Positions 37,082 to 46,456 of a stretch of DNA of 64,000 bases are shown in pieces. The position numbers were made by a program, and so were the translations under genes. The stretch spans positions 1,240,001-1,304,000 of the forward strand of contig OY970201.1 of NCBI GenBank assembly GCA_963708245.1. Reading direction: 5' to 3'. The number at the start of each line of letters is the position of its first letter. Position 1 is the stretch's first letter. This DNA is from CAVYXK01 sp963708245 (GTDB lineage Bacteria; Pseudomonadota; Alphaproteobacteria; Acetobacterales; Acetobacteraceae). The notes under the pieces were generated by a model. The model was not told the DNA's origin. It did no database searches and worked only from the letters and a program-made list of their open reading frames with translations.

Positions 37082-38743
37082 CCTAAATCCGGCAGTTGAG
37101 TGATTGCGCGCCGCGGCTGAATCGGCAGATTTGGCCGGCATGAGCACAGAACAGAGATGTCTGGCGGTTCACCCCGCGGGTGAGCAACCGGAAGTTGCGC
37201 CGCATTCGGCGATTGCCGATACCTTCGCCGGGCGCGTGCACGTGGAGTGGGACGCCGCCGCACCGGTGACGCCGTTCGGCCAACTGCCATTCTTCATCGA
37301 CTACCTGAAGCAGGCCGGGTTGTTCGACAATTGGGTTGCCGACTGTCCGCTGCGGTTCACTAGCCCGAATGCACCGCGTACACGCGATCTGCTTGGCACC
37401 GTGCTGCTGTCTGTTCTGGCGGGTCACCGGCGCTATGCCCATGTGACCGCGCTGCGCTGCGATCCGGTGAACCCGCCGTTGCTCGGCATGCGCAAGGTGG
37501 TCAGCGAGGACTCGGTTCGCCGCGGGCTGGAGAAGATCGACGAAGCGCAAGGCTCGGCCTGGCTGCAAAACCACCTGGACTATTGCACCGCTCCGCTGCT
37601 CGGCGAGCCGTGGGTGCTCGACATCGATACCACCATCAAACCTTTGTATGGGCACCAGGAAGGCGCCGAGCTGGGCTATAATCCGCACAAGCCGGGTCGG
37701 CCGTCGCACTGCTATCACAGCTACATGCTGTCGAACCTGCGGCTGGTGCTACGGGTCGAGGTATTGCCCGGCGATCAGCACAACGTCAGACACGCGACGG
37801 GCGGCTTGTGGGAGTTGCTGGATCATCTCGGAGCGGGGCAGCGGCCGTGGCTGCTGCGCGGAGACAAGTCGTGGGGCATCGAGCCGGTGATGGCGCGGGC
37901 CGAGCGGGAGGAGCTGGCGTATCTGTTCCGTCTGCGCATGACGAAAAACGTCACGCGGGCACTGCAACGGGCGATGCAGGCATCGGACTGGAAGGATGCC
38001 GGCCAGGGCTGGCAGGGCAAGGAGACGAGCCTGCGGCTGGAGGGCTGGAGCCGGCAGCGGAGAGTCATTCTGCTGCGCCGCCAACTGGCTGGTCCGCCGG
38101 CCGTCGATCATGGCGATCCGGCTCAGCGGCGACTTGGCTTCGTCGAGGTGGGCCCCGATCAGGAGGCGTGGGACTACGCTGCGCTGGTCACCTCAATGGA
38201 CGATGAAATCCTGACGCTGGGGCAGTTGTATCGCGATCGGGCGGATTGCGAGAACGTTTTTGACGAGCTGAAGAACCAATGGGGTTGGGGCGGTTTCACG
38301 ACACAGGACCTCACGCGGTGTCGGCTGCTGGCCGGTATCGTTGCACTGATCTACAACTGGTGGAGCCTGTTCGTCCGGCTGGCTGATCCGGAGCACCATC
38401 GGGAGGCGATCACCACCCGACCCTTGCTGCTGTCGGCGATCGCGCAGCGCACCCAACACGCCGGCCAGGTGAGGCTGACGATCAGCAGCGCGCATGGCGC
38501 GCGCGACAAGGCGAGGCAAGCTTACCTGCGCATCGCCGGCTTTCTTGACCGGCTGCGAAAAAGTGCGGAGCAGTTGGATCCGCTGCAACGCTGGTATCGC
38601 ATCCTCAGTGAAGCGCTCCGCTACTTCTTGCATGGCCGGCAACTGCAGCCACCGCTTCGCCTGAGCCCGGCCTGAGCAATTACCCCAGGTTGTGGGTCGT
38701 CACTTCAGACCGGCGACGATCGGACCCAACTGCCGGATTTAGG
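37082..38743. mobile_element. Complete IS1380-like insertion sequence
   Basis: A 1662-bp element with perfect 17-bp terminal inverted repeats, CCTAAATCCGGCAGTTG at 37082-37098 and its reverse complement at 38727-38743. It is flanked by a 5-bp direct repeat, ATTAC, at 37077-37081 and 38744-38748, consistent with target duplication. One transposase gene fills it. Ends beginning CC and a short target duplication fit the IS1380 family. Intact ends, target repeat and frame suggest a recent insertion. Confidence 0.9.
37140..38675 (+). CDS. IS1380/IS4-superfamily DDE transposase
   Basis: A 511-residue DDE transposase. The first catalytic aspartate lies in WVLDIDTTIKPLYG, the second in LLRGDKSWG, and the glutamate in the YREK-type signature YRDRADCENVFDELK (Y-2-R-3-E-6-K). 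A large insertion lies between the second and third catalytic residues, as in IS4-like enzymes. The C-terminal domain (LLLSAIAQRTQHAGQVRLTI) is helical. The start ATG is 58 bases inside the left repeat. The element appears intact and potentially active. Confidence 0.88.
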   Translation: MSTEQRCLAVHPAGEQPEVAPHSAIADTFAGRVHVEWDAAAPVTPFGQLPFFIDYLKQAGLFDNWVADCPLRFTSPNAPRTRDLLGTVLLSVLAGHRRYAHVTALRCDPVNPPLLGMRKVVSEDSVRRGLEKIDEAQGSAWLQNHLDYCTAPLLGEPWVLDIDTTIKPLYGHQEGAELGYNPHKPGRPSHCYHSYMLSNLRLVLRVEVLPGDQHNVRHATGGLWELLDHLGAGQRPWLLRGDKSWGIEPVMARAEREELAYLFRLRMTKNVTRALQRAMQASDWKDAGQGWQGKETSLRLEGWSRQRRVILLRRQLAGPPAVDHGDPAQRRLGFVEVGPDQEAWDYAALVTSMDDEILTLGQLYRDRADCENVFDELKNQWGWGGFTTQDLTRCRLLAGIVALIYNWWSLFVRLADPEHHREAITTRPLLLSAIAQRTQHAGQVRLTISSAHGARDKARQAYLRIAGFLDRLRKSAEQLDPLQRWYRILSEALRYFLHGRQLQPPLRLSPA

Positions 38744-38830
38744 ATTACGGATGAGGGGCGGGTTGGTGGCTGTTGATACTATTGAGCCTTTGCTCCACAG
38801 CCCCCTCCCCCTCCCGCAAGCGGAGGGGAC

Positions 38831-40057
38831 TCAGCCGCGGGTCTCTTCTCGGAGGCGGCCGCGGCGTGACACGACATCGGCGGTCACGGCGATCAGCAGG
38901 ATCAGGCCCTCGACCATGTATTTCACCGTCGCCTCGTTGCCGGTGAGGTCGAGCCCGTTCGAGACGCTGCCGATGACGAGGGATCCGAAGAAGGCGCCCC
39001 ACACGCTGCCGCGTCCGCCGAACAAACTGACGCCGCCGATCACCGCCGCGGCGATCGCCTCCAGCAGGACTGTGCCGCCGCCGGTGCCAGTATCGGCCGC
39101 GGCCAGACGCGCGACGGCGACCAAGCCGCCGAGCGCGGCCAGCGTTCCGGACAGCACGAAGACCACGATGCGCACCGCTCGCACCTTGATCCCGGCGCGG
39201 TGCGCGGCGTTGGCATTGCCACCAACGGCGTACATGTAGCGGCCGAACGGCGTGCGCTGAGCGATCCAGGACAGCGCGGCGATCAGGCCGATGAAGATCA
39301 TCGCGGCGACAGGTATGCCTCGCCACTGGTTCAGCACCGCGGTCGCTCCGACGATGGCAGCCAGGATAGCGATGGTGCGCACCACCGCCTCGCCGGCCCG
39401 CTCAGCGGTGAAGCCGGCGGCTTGGCGGCGCCGATAGTTCACTACCCGCCCCGCCGAGACTGTCAGAAAGAGCAACCCCGCCAGCGCCCAACCAGCGAAC
39501 CGGGGCAGGAAGGTCGAGGCAATGGCGACGATATGGGGATCCTCCACCATGATCGTGTCCACGTGCTGGGTCTGGATCAGGTAAAGTTGCAATCCGTACC
39601 AACCCAGGAGCCCGGCAAGCGTGACGATGAACGAGGGGACGCCGAACATCACCAGCCAAGTGCCCTGCAGTGCACCGATGCCACCTCCAACAGCAATCAT
39701 CGCGAACACGGCGAGCCACCACGGCACCGCATAGGCCGACATCAGCAGCGCCAGGATCGCGGCCGACACACCGGCGACCGAACCGACCGAAAGGTCGATC
39801 TCGCCAATCAGCAGCACCAGCACGATGCCGGTGGCGATGATCCCGGTTGAGCTGATCTGCAACAGCAAGTTGGTTAGGTTGCGGGCCGACAGGAAATGCG
39901 CGTTCAGCGTCTGAAAGAACGCCCACACCACCACCAGCGCCACAACGATCGGCAGCATGCCGCCGGTGGCTGCAGTGAGTTCGCGCAGCAGCGAGCGTTC
40001 GCGTCCCGCCGCTCTGTCGGTCAGCGCCGCTGGCCGCGCCTTGTTCAGCGCAGCCAC
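38831..40057 (-). CDS. CUT2-family sugar ABC transporter permease
   Basis: A 408-residue inner-membrane subunit with about ten hydrophobic helices. The BPD_transp_2 family motifs are SARNLTNLLLQISSTGIIATG, LLIGEIDLSVGSVAGVSAAI, a conserved PSFIVTLAGLLGW and a late AVGGNANAAHRAGIKV cytoplasmic loop that docks the ATPase. Its start overlaps the ATPase gene by 13 bases. With the ATPase and binding protein it forms a monosaccharide importer of the ribose/xylose/fructose class. An IS1380-like element inserted 88 bases beyond its stop without harming it. Confidence 0.9.
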   Translation of the reverse strand: MAALNKARPAALTDRAAGRERSLLRELTAATGGMLPIVVALVVVWAFFQTLNAHFLSARNLTNLLLQISSTGIIATGIVLVLLIGEIDLSVGSVAGVSAAILALLMSAYAVPWWLAVFAMIAVGGGIGALQGTWLVMFGVPSFIVTLAGLLGWYGLQLYLIQTQHVDTIMVEDPHIVAIASTFLPRFAGWALAGLLFLTVSAGRVVNYRRRQAAGFTAERAGEAVVRTIAILAAIVGATAVLNQWRGIPVAAMIFIGLIAALSWIAQRTPFGRYMYAVGGNANAAHRAGIKVRAVRIVVFVLSGTLAALGGLVAVARLAAADTGTGGGTVLLEAIAAAVIGGVSLFGGRGSVWGAFFGSLVIGSVSNGLDLTGNEATVKYMVEGLILLIAVTADVVSRRGRLREETRG

Positions 40058-40803
40058 GACATGTCCCGACCGCCGGTCATCGCCGCGACGATCTCGTGCG
40101 GTGTGGTCGCCGCCGCCGGATAGTTGCCGGCGTTGCGACCGAGGCGCAGCACTTCGATACGGTCGGCGGTGGCGAAGACGTCCTCGAGGTTGTGCGAAAT
40201 CAGCACAACGGCAATTCCCCGGCTCTTCAGCTCGCCAATCAGACGCCGCACCGTCTCGGCCTGCGCCACGCCGAGTGCGGCGGTCGGCTCGTCGAGCAGC
40301 AGCAGTCGCGCCGCGCGCGTGACGGCGCGGGCGATCGCAATCGCCTGGCGCTGCCCACCGGAGAGCGATCCGACCGGGACGCGCAGGCTGGCGAGCGTCG
40401 TGATCTTGAGGCTGCGGAGCAATTCCCGCGCACGGTGCTCCATCGTCACCTCGGATAGGCGGCGCAGGTGGAACGGACCGGGTCCGGATACCTGCTCGTT
40501 ACCGAGAAACATGTTGGCGACGACGTCGAGATTGTCACATAGCGCCAGATCCTGATACACGGTCTGGATTCCGAGCAGGGCTGCGTCGTTCGGCGAATGC
40601 AACGCGACCTCGCGGCCGCCGATCTGGATGCTGCCGCCATCTGGACGAAGCACGCCGGAGATGATCTTGATCAGGGTCGATTTGCCGGCGCCGTTGTCAC
40701 CGACGAGGCCGACGATTTCGCCGTCTGCGACCGCTAACGAGACATCATTCAGTGCCATCACGCCACCGAAATGCTTCGAGAGATGCTTGATCTCAAGGAG
40801 CAT
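40045..40803 (-). CDS. CUT2-family sugar ABC transporter ATPase (single domain)
   Basis: A 252-residue nucleotide-binding subunit. Walker A is GDNGAGKSTLIKII, the signature is LSGGQRQAIAIARA, Walker B is LLLLDEPTAALG, and the switch histidine follows in VVLISHNLEDVF. Most CUT2 systems use a tandem ATPase of about 500 residues (RbsA, XylG). The single-domain size resembles FrcA of the fructose/mannose/ribose system, so this should act as a homodimer. It lies between the binding-protein and permease genes on the same strand. Confidence 0.9.
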   Translation of the reverse strand: MLLEIKHLSKHFGGVMALNDVSLAVADGEIVGLVGDNGAGKSTLIKIISGVLRPDGGSIQIGGREVALHSPNDAALLGIQTVYQDLALCDNLDVVANMFLGNEQVSGPGPFHLRRLSEVTMEHRARELLRSLKITTLASLRVPVGSLSGGQRQAIAIARAVTRAARLLLLDEPTAALGVAQAETVRRLIGELKSRGIAVVLISHNLEDVFATADRIEVLRLGRNAGNYPAAATTPHEIVAAMTGGRDMSWLR

Positions 40804-40852
40804 ATCGTCCGTCGGCCTCTGGCACTCCGGTGACGATCGACCGTGATGCGTG

Positions 40853-41944
40853 TCAGCAGGGTCCCTTGCCGTGCGGGATTCCGGCGCAAACCTGCGCCTT
40901 GGTCGCCGCGCCGTCCTTAATCACGTCATCGATATTATCGATCGTAATGTCCTCATTCCTGACGTAATAGAACGGCACCGTCACAAGGCCGTTGTTGAAC
41001 GTCGAGTTGAAGAAGTTCGCGGGAGGCTTCTCGCCTTTGGCGACATAGGCGGCGAGATGGGCGGCGTGGTCGGCCATGTCACTGATCGAGAAGAAGACCG
41101 ACATGACCATATTGCCCTTCAGGATCTCCTGCAGCGCGGGGATGGAGGCGTCGCCGCCACTCACCGGCACCTTGCCTTCCAACCCCTGCTGCCGCAGTGC
41201 GGCCAGGACGCCTACGGCCATGCCGTCGTTGAGAGAGATCACGCCCTGGACGTTGTTGTCGGTGCGGGCCAGAATCTGATCCATCTCGCGCTCGGCGGTG
41301 GCGGCGTCCCAATGCGGGGTAAAGACGTCGCCGACGATGTGGATCTTGCCAGCGTCGGCCAGCGGCTTCAGCACGTTCATGATGCCCTGGTAGTAGAGCG
41401 GCACGTTGTCGTCGCCCGGATCGCCCTTGATGATGACAAGATTGTCGCCGGGCTTGACGTGCTGCTTCCAGTAATTCGCCAGAGTTTCACCCAACGCGAC
41501 GACGTTGCCGCCGACATAATAGTTGATCGGGGCGTCGGGCAGCGGACGGGTGTAGCCGATCACCGTCACGCCCTGCGCGCGGGCGCTGGTCACGATCTTC
41601 GCTGCCGCCTTGGCATCGACGGGCGACAGCACCAGGACCTTCACGCCGTTGGTGATCGCGGCTTCGGCCTGGGCTTGCTGCTTCGCGGCATCGTCGAGCG
41701 CATTCACCACCTGAACCGGCACGTCAGGCGCGTATTTCTTCATCGCCTTGACGAAGTCCGGATGGTCCTGGTTCTCCCACCGATAGGCGTTGATAGCTGG
41801 CAGCAGAAACGCAACGCCTCCGGACGACTGCGCCACCGCTGGCGCTGGCGTTGCCGCCAGGCTGGCCGCGAGGCCGACGACAAACGCTAAGCAGGCGACC
41901 ATCCGAAAGCGCTTGCGTGAGATGATTGTAGGTCCCTCGACCAT
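40853..41944 (-). CDS. Periplasmic sugar-binding protein of CUT2 ABC transporter
   Basis: A 363-residue type I periplasmic binding protein. A signal peptide (FRMVACLAFVVGLAASLAAT...AVAQ) precedes the mature part GGVAFLLPAINAYRWENQDH. Sugar-contact regions are NGVKVLVLSPVDAKAAAKIV, GYTRPLPDAPINYYVGG, KGDPGDDN and ISLNDGMAVGVLAALRQ, resembling xylose/fructose binding proteins. The C-terminus ends in a CAGIPHGKGPC cysteine pair. The chosen ATG has AAGGGGG six bases upstream; another ATG 15 bases earlier is possible. It is first in the operon, as usual. The sugar itself is not certain. Confidence 0.88.
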   Translation of the reverse strand: MVEGPTIISRKRFRMVACLAFVVGLAASLAATPAPAVAQSSGGVAFLLPAINAYRWENQDHPDFVKAMKKYAPDVPVQVVNALDDAAKQQAQAEAAITNGVKVLVLSPVDAKAAAKIVTSARAQGVTVIGYTRPLPDAPINYYVGGNVVALGETLANYWKQHVKPGDNLVIIKGDPGDDNVPLYYQGIMNVLKPLADAGKIHIVGDVFTPHWDAATAEREMDQILARTDNNVQGVISLNDGMAVGVLAALRQQGLEGKVPVSGGDASIPALQEILKGNMVMSVFFSISDMADHAAHLAAYVAKGEKPPANFFNSTFNNGLVTVPFYYVRNEDITIDNIDDVIKDGAATKAQVCAGIPHGKGPC

Positions 41945-42151
41945 GAACGCCCCCTTCATTCCCGCACACCTTCGCTGCGGCTGGCACGTTTGACCGATAT
42001 CATGTCCGTGTGACTTTCCCGCGGTCAGCTTCGCGAGAGGCGAGAATAATCCCGGTGAAGCACGGGGACCAGCCCGCGTTGCGACGCAGTTGGTCCGGCG
42101 CTACCCTCGCCGTGCAGGCGGGCGCGTGCCCGCACGGGGAACGTCGAGAAA

Positions 42152-43468
42152 ATGTCCACGACCGCCGACGCAGCACGGTCCGGCGGAGCCTCGGAGGCTC
42201 CAGCCACCAGAGTGGGTCGCTATCGCTGGACGATCTGTGCCCTGCTGTTCTTCATTACGACGATCAACTATATGGACAGGCAGGTCATCGGCGTGCTGAA
42301 GCCGGTGATGCAGAAGGATCTTGGCTGGACCGAAATCGACTACGGCAACATCATCTTCTTCTTCCAGCTCTCTTACGCGGCGGGCTATCTCGCCATGGGC
42401 CGTTTCATGGATCGGGTGGGGGTGCGCCTCGGCCTGAGCCTGGCGGTCATCGGCTGGAGCCTGGCGACCGTTGCCCATGGGTTGATCCGCACCGTCGCCG
42501 GGTTCTGCATTGCGCGGTTCGCGCTGGGGATCACCGAGGGTGGGAACTTCCCGGCGGCGATCAAGACTGTCGGCGATTGGTTCCCGGCGCGAGAGCGCGC
42601 TCTGGCCACCGGTGTCTTCAATGCCGGAAGCAACGTCGGGGCGATGCTCACGCCGTTGGCCGTGCCGTGGCTCACCGTCACACTCGGCTGGCCGGCCGCG
42701 TTCTACTTTATGGGGATACTGGGATTCGTCTGGCTGGTGTTCTGGCTGCGCATCTATCAGTCGCCGGAGCAGCATCGGCGGCTTTCGCGACAGGAATTCG
42801 CCTATATCCGCAGTGACCCGGCTGCCCGCCTGCAATCCGTGCCCTGGCTGTCTCTGCTGCGGTATCGCGGAACCTGGGCGTTCGTCGTTGCCTCGGTTAT
42901 GACGGGCCCGGTGTGGTGGTTCTATCTGTTCTGGGTTCCCGATTTCCTGTTCAAGACGCACGGGCTCAGCCTGACAAAGATCGGGCCGCCGCTCGTCGTC
43001 ATCTATCTCATGGCGGACATTGGCAGCGTCGGCGGTGGATGGGTGTCGTCGGCCCTGGTCAAGCGCGGCGTAGAGGTGATCACCGCACGCAAACTGGCGC
43101 TTCTTCTCTGCGCGCTGCTGGTGGTGCCGATCTTTCTGGCACCGCGAGTTGAGAATTTATGGGTTGCGACCCTGCTGATCGGTTTGGCGGCGTCCGCCCA
43201 TCAGGGTTTCTCCGCGAACAACTACACGCTGGTTTCGGATATCATGCCGCGCAACACGATCGCCTCGGTGGTCGGCATCGGCGGTATGGCAGGCGGCATC
43301 GGCGGCATGTTTACCGCGGAGATCGTCGGATACGTGCTGCAATACACCGGAAGTTACATGGTCCTGTTCGCGTGGGCATCCGTAGCGTATCTAATCACCG
43401 TCGGGCTCATGCACCTGATCCTGCCACGCCGTCGCCAGGCACTAATCCCGTCCGACGCGCCGGCATAG
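42152..43468 (+). CDS. ACS-family (hexuronate-type) MFS transporter
   Basis: A 438-residue, twelve-helix symporter of the anion:cation symporter family. The N-terminal part has FFITTINYMDRQVIGVLKPVMQ, with the family-typical NYMDRQ. This is followed by GRFMDRVGVRLGLSLAV, and the ITEGGNFPAAIKTVGDWFPARERALATG block seen in ExuT and related hexuronate/galactarate carriers. The second half has VSSALVKRGVE and SANNYTLVSDIMPRNTIASVVG. It lies divergent to the CUT2 sugar operon, suggesting a small carbohydrate-uptake locus. Exact substrate is inferred only. Confidence 0.9.
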   Translation: MSTTADAARSGGASEAPATRVGRYRWTICALLFFITTINYMDRQVIGVLKPVMQKDLGWTEIDYGNIIFFFQLSYAAGYLAMGRFMDRVGVRLGLSLAVIGWSLATVAHGLIRTVAGFCIARFALGITEGGNFPAAIKTVGDWFPARERALATGVFNAGSNVGAMLTPLAVPWLTVTLGWPAAFYFMGILGFVWLVFWLRIYQSPEQHRRLSRQEFAYIRSDPAARLQSVPWLSLLRYRGTWAFVVASVMTGPVWWFYLFWVPDFLFKTHGLSLTKIGPPLVVIYLMADIGSVGGGWVSSALVKRGVEVITARKLALLLCALLVVPIFLAPRVENLWVATLLIGLAASAHQGFSANNYTLVSDIMPRNTIASVVGIGGMAGGIGGMFTAEIVGYVLQYTGSYMVLFAWASVAYLITVGLMHLILPRRRQALIPSDAPA

Positions 43469-43560
43469 GGCGCGCATGACGGACCGCAAGAGCTGCACGC
43501 ACCCATCGAAGGTCTCCGGCAAGGGTCCGCCCGCATGATTTTGCGTCCGCAGGCGTGCTC

Positions 43561-43817
43561 TTAGTGCATGTAAGGGGCGCAGAAGGCAGGGCGTTCCGAC
43601 GCCATGAGCAAGCGGCAGCCACGCTGGATCTCGCTGACGATCAGACCGCACGAGTTCGCCGCATTGCAGGGTGGGTGCGTTGCAGGAGAAACCTCGAGGC
43701 ATTGGTGGACATAAGTCTCGGCGCGTATCGGGCCGACCGTCTCCCGGCAGGGTGCGGCGACGGAGGGAGCTGCCGAAAGAATGAGGCAAGCGGCTAATAT
43801 AAGAGGGTCGCTTTCAT
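43561..43817 (-). pseudogene. Small exported cysteine-rich protein, start region out of frame
   Basis: A minus-strand frame encodes a hydrophobic, signal-like stretch (LILAACLILSAAPSVAA) followed by a short mature part with six cysteines (CRETVGP, QCLEV, CNAANSCG, RGCRLL, FCAPY). That pattern suggests a small disulfide-rich periplasmic protein of about 85 residues. The only ATG in a natural position (43817, MKATLL) is out of frame with the rest by one base. Longer in-frame starts would add an unlikely N-terminus. Either a frameshift or a non-standard start is involved. Family unknown. Confidence 0.35.
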
Positions 43818-44043
43818 TAGGTCGGTTCCAAATAGAGTGGCGCTCGCCGTTGATGGTGGCCTTGTTCCACAGCAGGAACGCGTTGGCGGCAGCCTGGCAA
43901 TCGCCAAGGAGATGCTCGCGCCGCACGGTGGAGGTACGGAAATTCCCCTCGCAGACGTCGACTGTGCGTTCGCTCGCATGCTCTCCTTCATGCAACATCC
44001 GCCAAGCCCGAACGTAGTCTGTCCGCAAACTACGCGAAAGACC

Positions 44044-45477
44044 TCACGTCCCCCCGGTCGCCAGCCCGAACCCGCGCGGGTCCGTTGCCCAGGCGCAGGT
44101 GCCGCTCTGATCCGGCAGATAACGGCTGCAGGCAATCACATTCGCCCGCCCAGGTTCGGGCACGAGCGCTCCCATCGCCTGGCTACTCCGCAGCGTGTTC
44201 ATCATCGCCAGCGCCGCGGCCAGCGGGGCGCCCTCCTGTCCCGACCCGCCGGCCGCAGCGCGGAAAGCATGCGTCGGCCGGTTCCAGGCAATCGCCGCGG
44301 CCAGCAACGGAGGCGGCACGCTCGCCGGCGACGCCGCCAGCAGAAACCCTATCCCCGGCACGATCCGCCCGGTCCCGAACAGATTGTTCATGGTCAGGGC
44401 GCAGGCCATGGCATTACCGTCGCGATCCAGCACCAGGAAGGTCGTCGAAGCCGGCAGCGGCGGCAGGCTGCCCGCCGGAAGCGGCGCCGACAGCAGCGCC
44501 TGCGGATCACCGCCTCCCTCCCGCCAGCGCGCCGCCACGGCCAGCGCCCGTGCGCCCGCCTGCTCGATCGCCTGCGGGTTCTGCACCAAGGTCGCGAACG
44601 CCGCTGCCGCCGCAAGTCCGCCATCGGCCGGCGGGGGCAGGAACGAGACCCGATCGTAGCGAAAATCGACATCGATCGGCGGAGCCAGCCGCGGCAGTGC
44701 CGCGCGCAGCGCCGCCAGGCTCAGCGGGCCGCCGGCGAGCGCGGAGCCCTGCACGATCTGTTGTGCCAGGCCGCCCTGATAGAGATCCCCCACGCCCTCG
44801 ACCCGGATCGCTGCCAACGTGGCCGCCAGCGCCGGCTGCTGCAGGGTTTGCCCGACCTGCAACGGCGCGCCGTTCACGCTGAACACCGCCCGGGCCTGCG
44901 GGTCTGCGAACAGCGGACCCGACACCAGCCGAAGGTCCTCCACCAGCGCCCGCGAGGCGGGTATGCCCAGCCGGGCAAGCTGCTCCGCCGGCGCCACCAA
45001 CTGTCCAAAGTCGCCCGCCCCGTAACGCGCGTGCAGCAGAAACATCCCACGGGCCAGCATCGGCAGGGCAGCCGGCCGGTCCGCCGCACCAGCAGCCCCC
45101 GACGGCGCCTCCGGCACAAACAGCACTGCCTCGGGGACGCCCTTGTTGATCGAATCGCGCCCGGCGGCGAAGGCCAGGCACGCTCCGCCGCCGCCCAGCC
45201 CTGCCCGGGATGGCAGCGTCACCGCCAATGCCAGCCCCACCGCCACGGCGGTGTCCGCCGCATTGTGGCCTTCCGACAGCATCTCGCGGCCGATCAGCGC
45301 CGCACGCGGCTCGTCGGCCACCACCGCCCCCAGGAAGCCGGTCACGTGGCCGGGTACGCCCTCCGGCGGCGGCGCGTTCCCGAACAGTGATCCGCAGCTA
45401 GTGGTGAGCAGGCTGAGCGCGACGACACCGGCCACACGAGCGCGCCGGGCAGCCGAAACCGAAACCGTCTTGCGCAA
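44044..45477 (-). CDS. Gamma-glutamyltransferase-like N-terminal nucleophile hydrolase
   Basis: A protein of about 477 residues resembling gamma-glutamyltranspeptidase. An N-terminal export segment (AGVVALSLLTTSCGS) could be a lipoprotein signal with Cys as acceptor, though the lipobox is weak. The large-subunit part has MLSEGHNAADTAVAVGLALAV and GLGGGGACLAF. The autoprocessing site with nucleophile Thr is in PASTTFLVLDRDGNAMACAL, followed by NNLFGTGRIVPGIGFLL. It is about 100 residues shorter than typical GGT. The TTG start is a compromise; an upstream ATG would overlap the divergent DsbA promoter. It may degrade glutathione or gamma-glutamyl peptides in the periplasm. Confidence 0.75.
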   Translation of the reverse strand: MRKTVSVSAARRARVAGVVALSLLTTSCGSLFGNAPPPEGVPGHVTGFLGAVVADEPRAALIGREMLSEGHNAADTAVAVGLALAVTLPSRAGLGGGGACLAFAAGRDSINKGVPEAVLFVPEAPSGAAGAADRPAALPMLARGMFLLHARYGAGDFGQLVAPAEQLARLGIPASRALVEDLRLVSGPLFADPQARAVFSVNGAPLQVGQTLQQPALAATLAAIRVEGVGDLYQGGLAQQIVQGSALAGGPLSLAALRAALPRLAPPIDVDFRYDRVSFLPPPADGGLAAAAAFATLVQNPQAIEQAGARALAVAARWREGGGDPQALLSAPLPAGSLPPLPASTTFLVLDRDGNAMACALTMNNLFGTGRIVPGIGFLLAASPASVPPPLLAAAIAWNRPTHAFRAAAGGSGQEGAPLAAALAMMNTLRSSQAMGALVPEPGRANVIACSRYLPDQSGTCAWATDPRGFGLATGGT

Positions 45478-45626
45478 CGAGGCGTTTCCCTGCGTCGTCC
45501 CGCCGGTGCCATAAACGCGTTCCCCCCTACCGGCAACGCCCGGAAACATCGGGGAAGGGATCGGGCTTGCTGCCCCGCCCGCATTCCGCCATGCAGGCTC
45601 CACAGCGATCGCAGACAGGATCCATC

Positions 45627-46379
45627 ATGCGGCTCCCGCTTCGCCTTCCGCTTCGTTCGGCCGCCCTGGTGGTCGGCCTTGTCCTCACTCTTTCTGCTCT
45701 TCTTCGTCCGGCCAGTGCCGATCCGTTCACCCAGGACCAGCGCAATCAGATCGTGCAGATCCTTCGCGATGCGCTGATCCGGGATCCATCGATCCTGCGC
45801 GATGCGCTCGCGGCACTGCAGGACGACGAAGGCAAACGGCAGGCGCAGGCAGTGCTCGCTTACCAGGACAAGCTGATCGATCCGGCCGACCCGGTCGGCG
45901 GAAACCCCGCCGGCAACGTCACCATCGTCGAATTCTTCGATGTCCGCTGTCCGTATTGCCGACACATGGAGCCGGAGATGACGAGGCTGCTGGCCACGGA
46001 CCACTCGATACGGGTGGTCTATAAGGACCTGCCGATCCTTGGCCCTCCGAGTGTTTTGGCCTCGCGGGCGTTGCTCGCGGCACAGAAGCAGGGGGGCTAC
46101 GAGAAACTCCGAACCCTGCTGATGCAGGCGCCGCCCGACATCACCGAAGCGAGCATCCACACTGCCGCGATCAACGCCGGGCTCGATTGGCCGCGGCTCC
46201 ATCACGACATGGATGACGCTGCGATCAGCCAACGGCTCAGCGCCAATCTTCAGCTTGCGCGCGAGATCGGCCTCGAAGGCACGCCGGCGCTCGTCATCGG
46301 CAAACGCTTCATCCCGGGTGCTGCCGATTTCGCCGAACTGCAAACCGCCGTCGCCGAGGCACGGACGAAAAAGGATTGA
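45627..46379 (+). CDS. DsbA-family periplasmic thiol oxidoreductase
   Basis: A 250-residue exported thioredoxin-fold protein. A signal peptide (ALVVGLVLTLSALLRPASA) is followed by a helical N-terminal region (LRDALIRDPSILRDALAALQ) typical of the ScsC/DsbG-like branch. The thioredoxin domain has active site FFDVRCPYCRHME with CPYC, and the cis-proline loop LEGTPALVIG. It would introduce or shuffle disulfides. It is divergent from the GGT-like gene. A DsbB partner is not in the window. AGGAT lies upstream of the ATG. Confidence 0.9.
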   Translation: MRLPLRLPLRSAALVVGLVLTLSALLRPASADPFTQDQRNQIVQILRDALIRDPSILRDALAALQDDEGKRQAQAVLAYQDKLIDPADPVGGNPAGNVTIVEFFDVRCPYCRHMEPEMTRLLATDHSIRVVYKDLPILGPPSVLASRALLAAQKQGGYEKLRTLLMQAPPDITEASIHTAAINAGLDWPRLHHDMDDAAISQRLSANLQLAREIGLEGTPALVIGKRFIPGAADFAELQTAVAEARTKKD

Positions 46380-46381
46380 CC

Positions 46382-46425
46382 CCCACCTGCCCCTCCCTTG
46401 CGTGAGGCGGCTGGTAGAGGGGGCC
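46382..46425. repeat. C-run/G-run intergenic repeat of the dispersed family
   Basis: The gap after the DsbA gene contains CCCACCTGCCCCTCCCTTGC, then GAGGCGGCTGGTAGAGGGGGCC, the same C-rich then G-rich layout as the hairpins near 16420, 25088, 32111 and 38800. The stem is weaker here. Confidence 0.4.
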
Positions 46426-46456
46426 GGCGAGAGGCGGCACGAACCACGCGCAACCA

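Noticed and set aside
43837..45390. 517-codon plus-strand frame rich in Arg/Pro/Gln
   Set aside because: It is antisense to the gamma-glutamyltransferase-like gene, and its low-complexity residues indicate no real protein.
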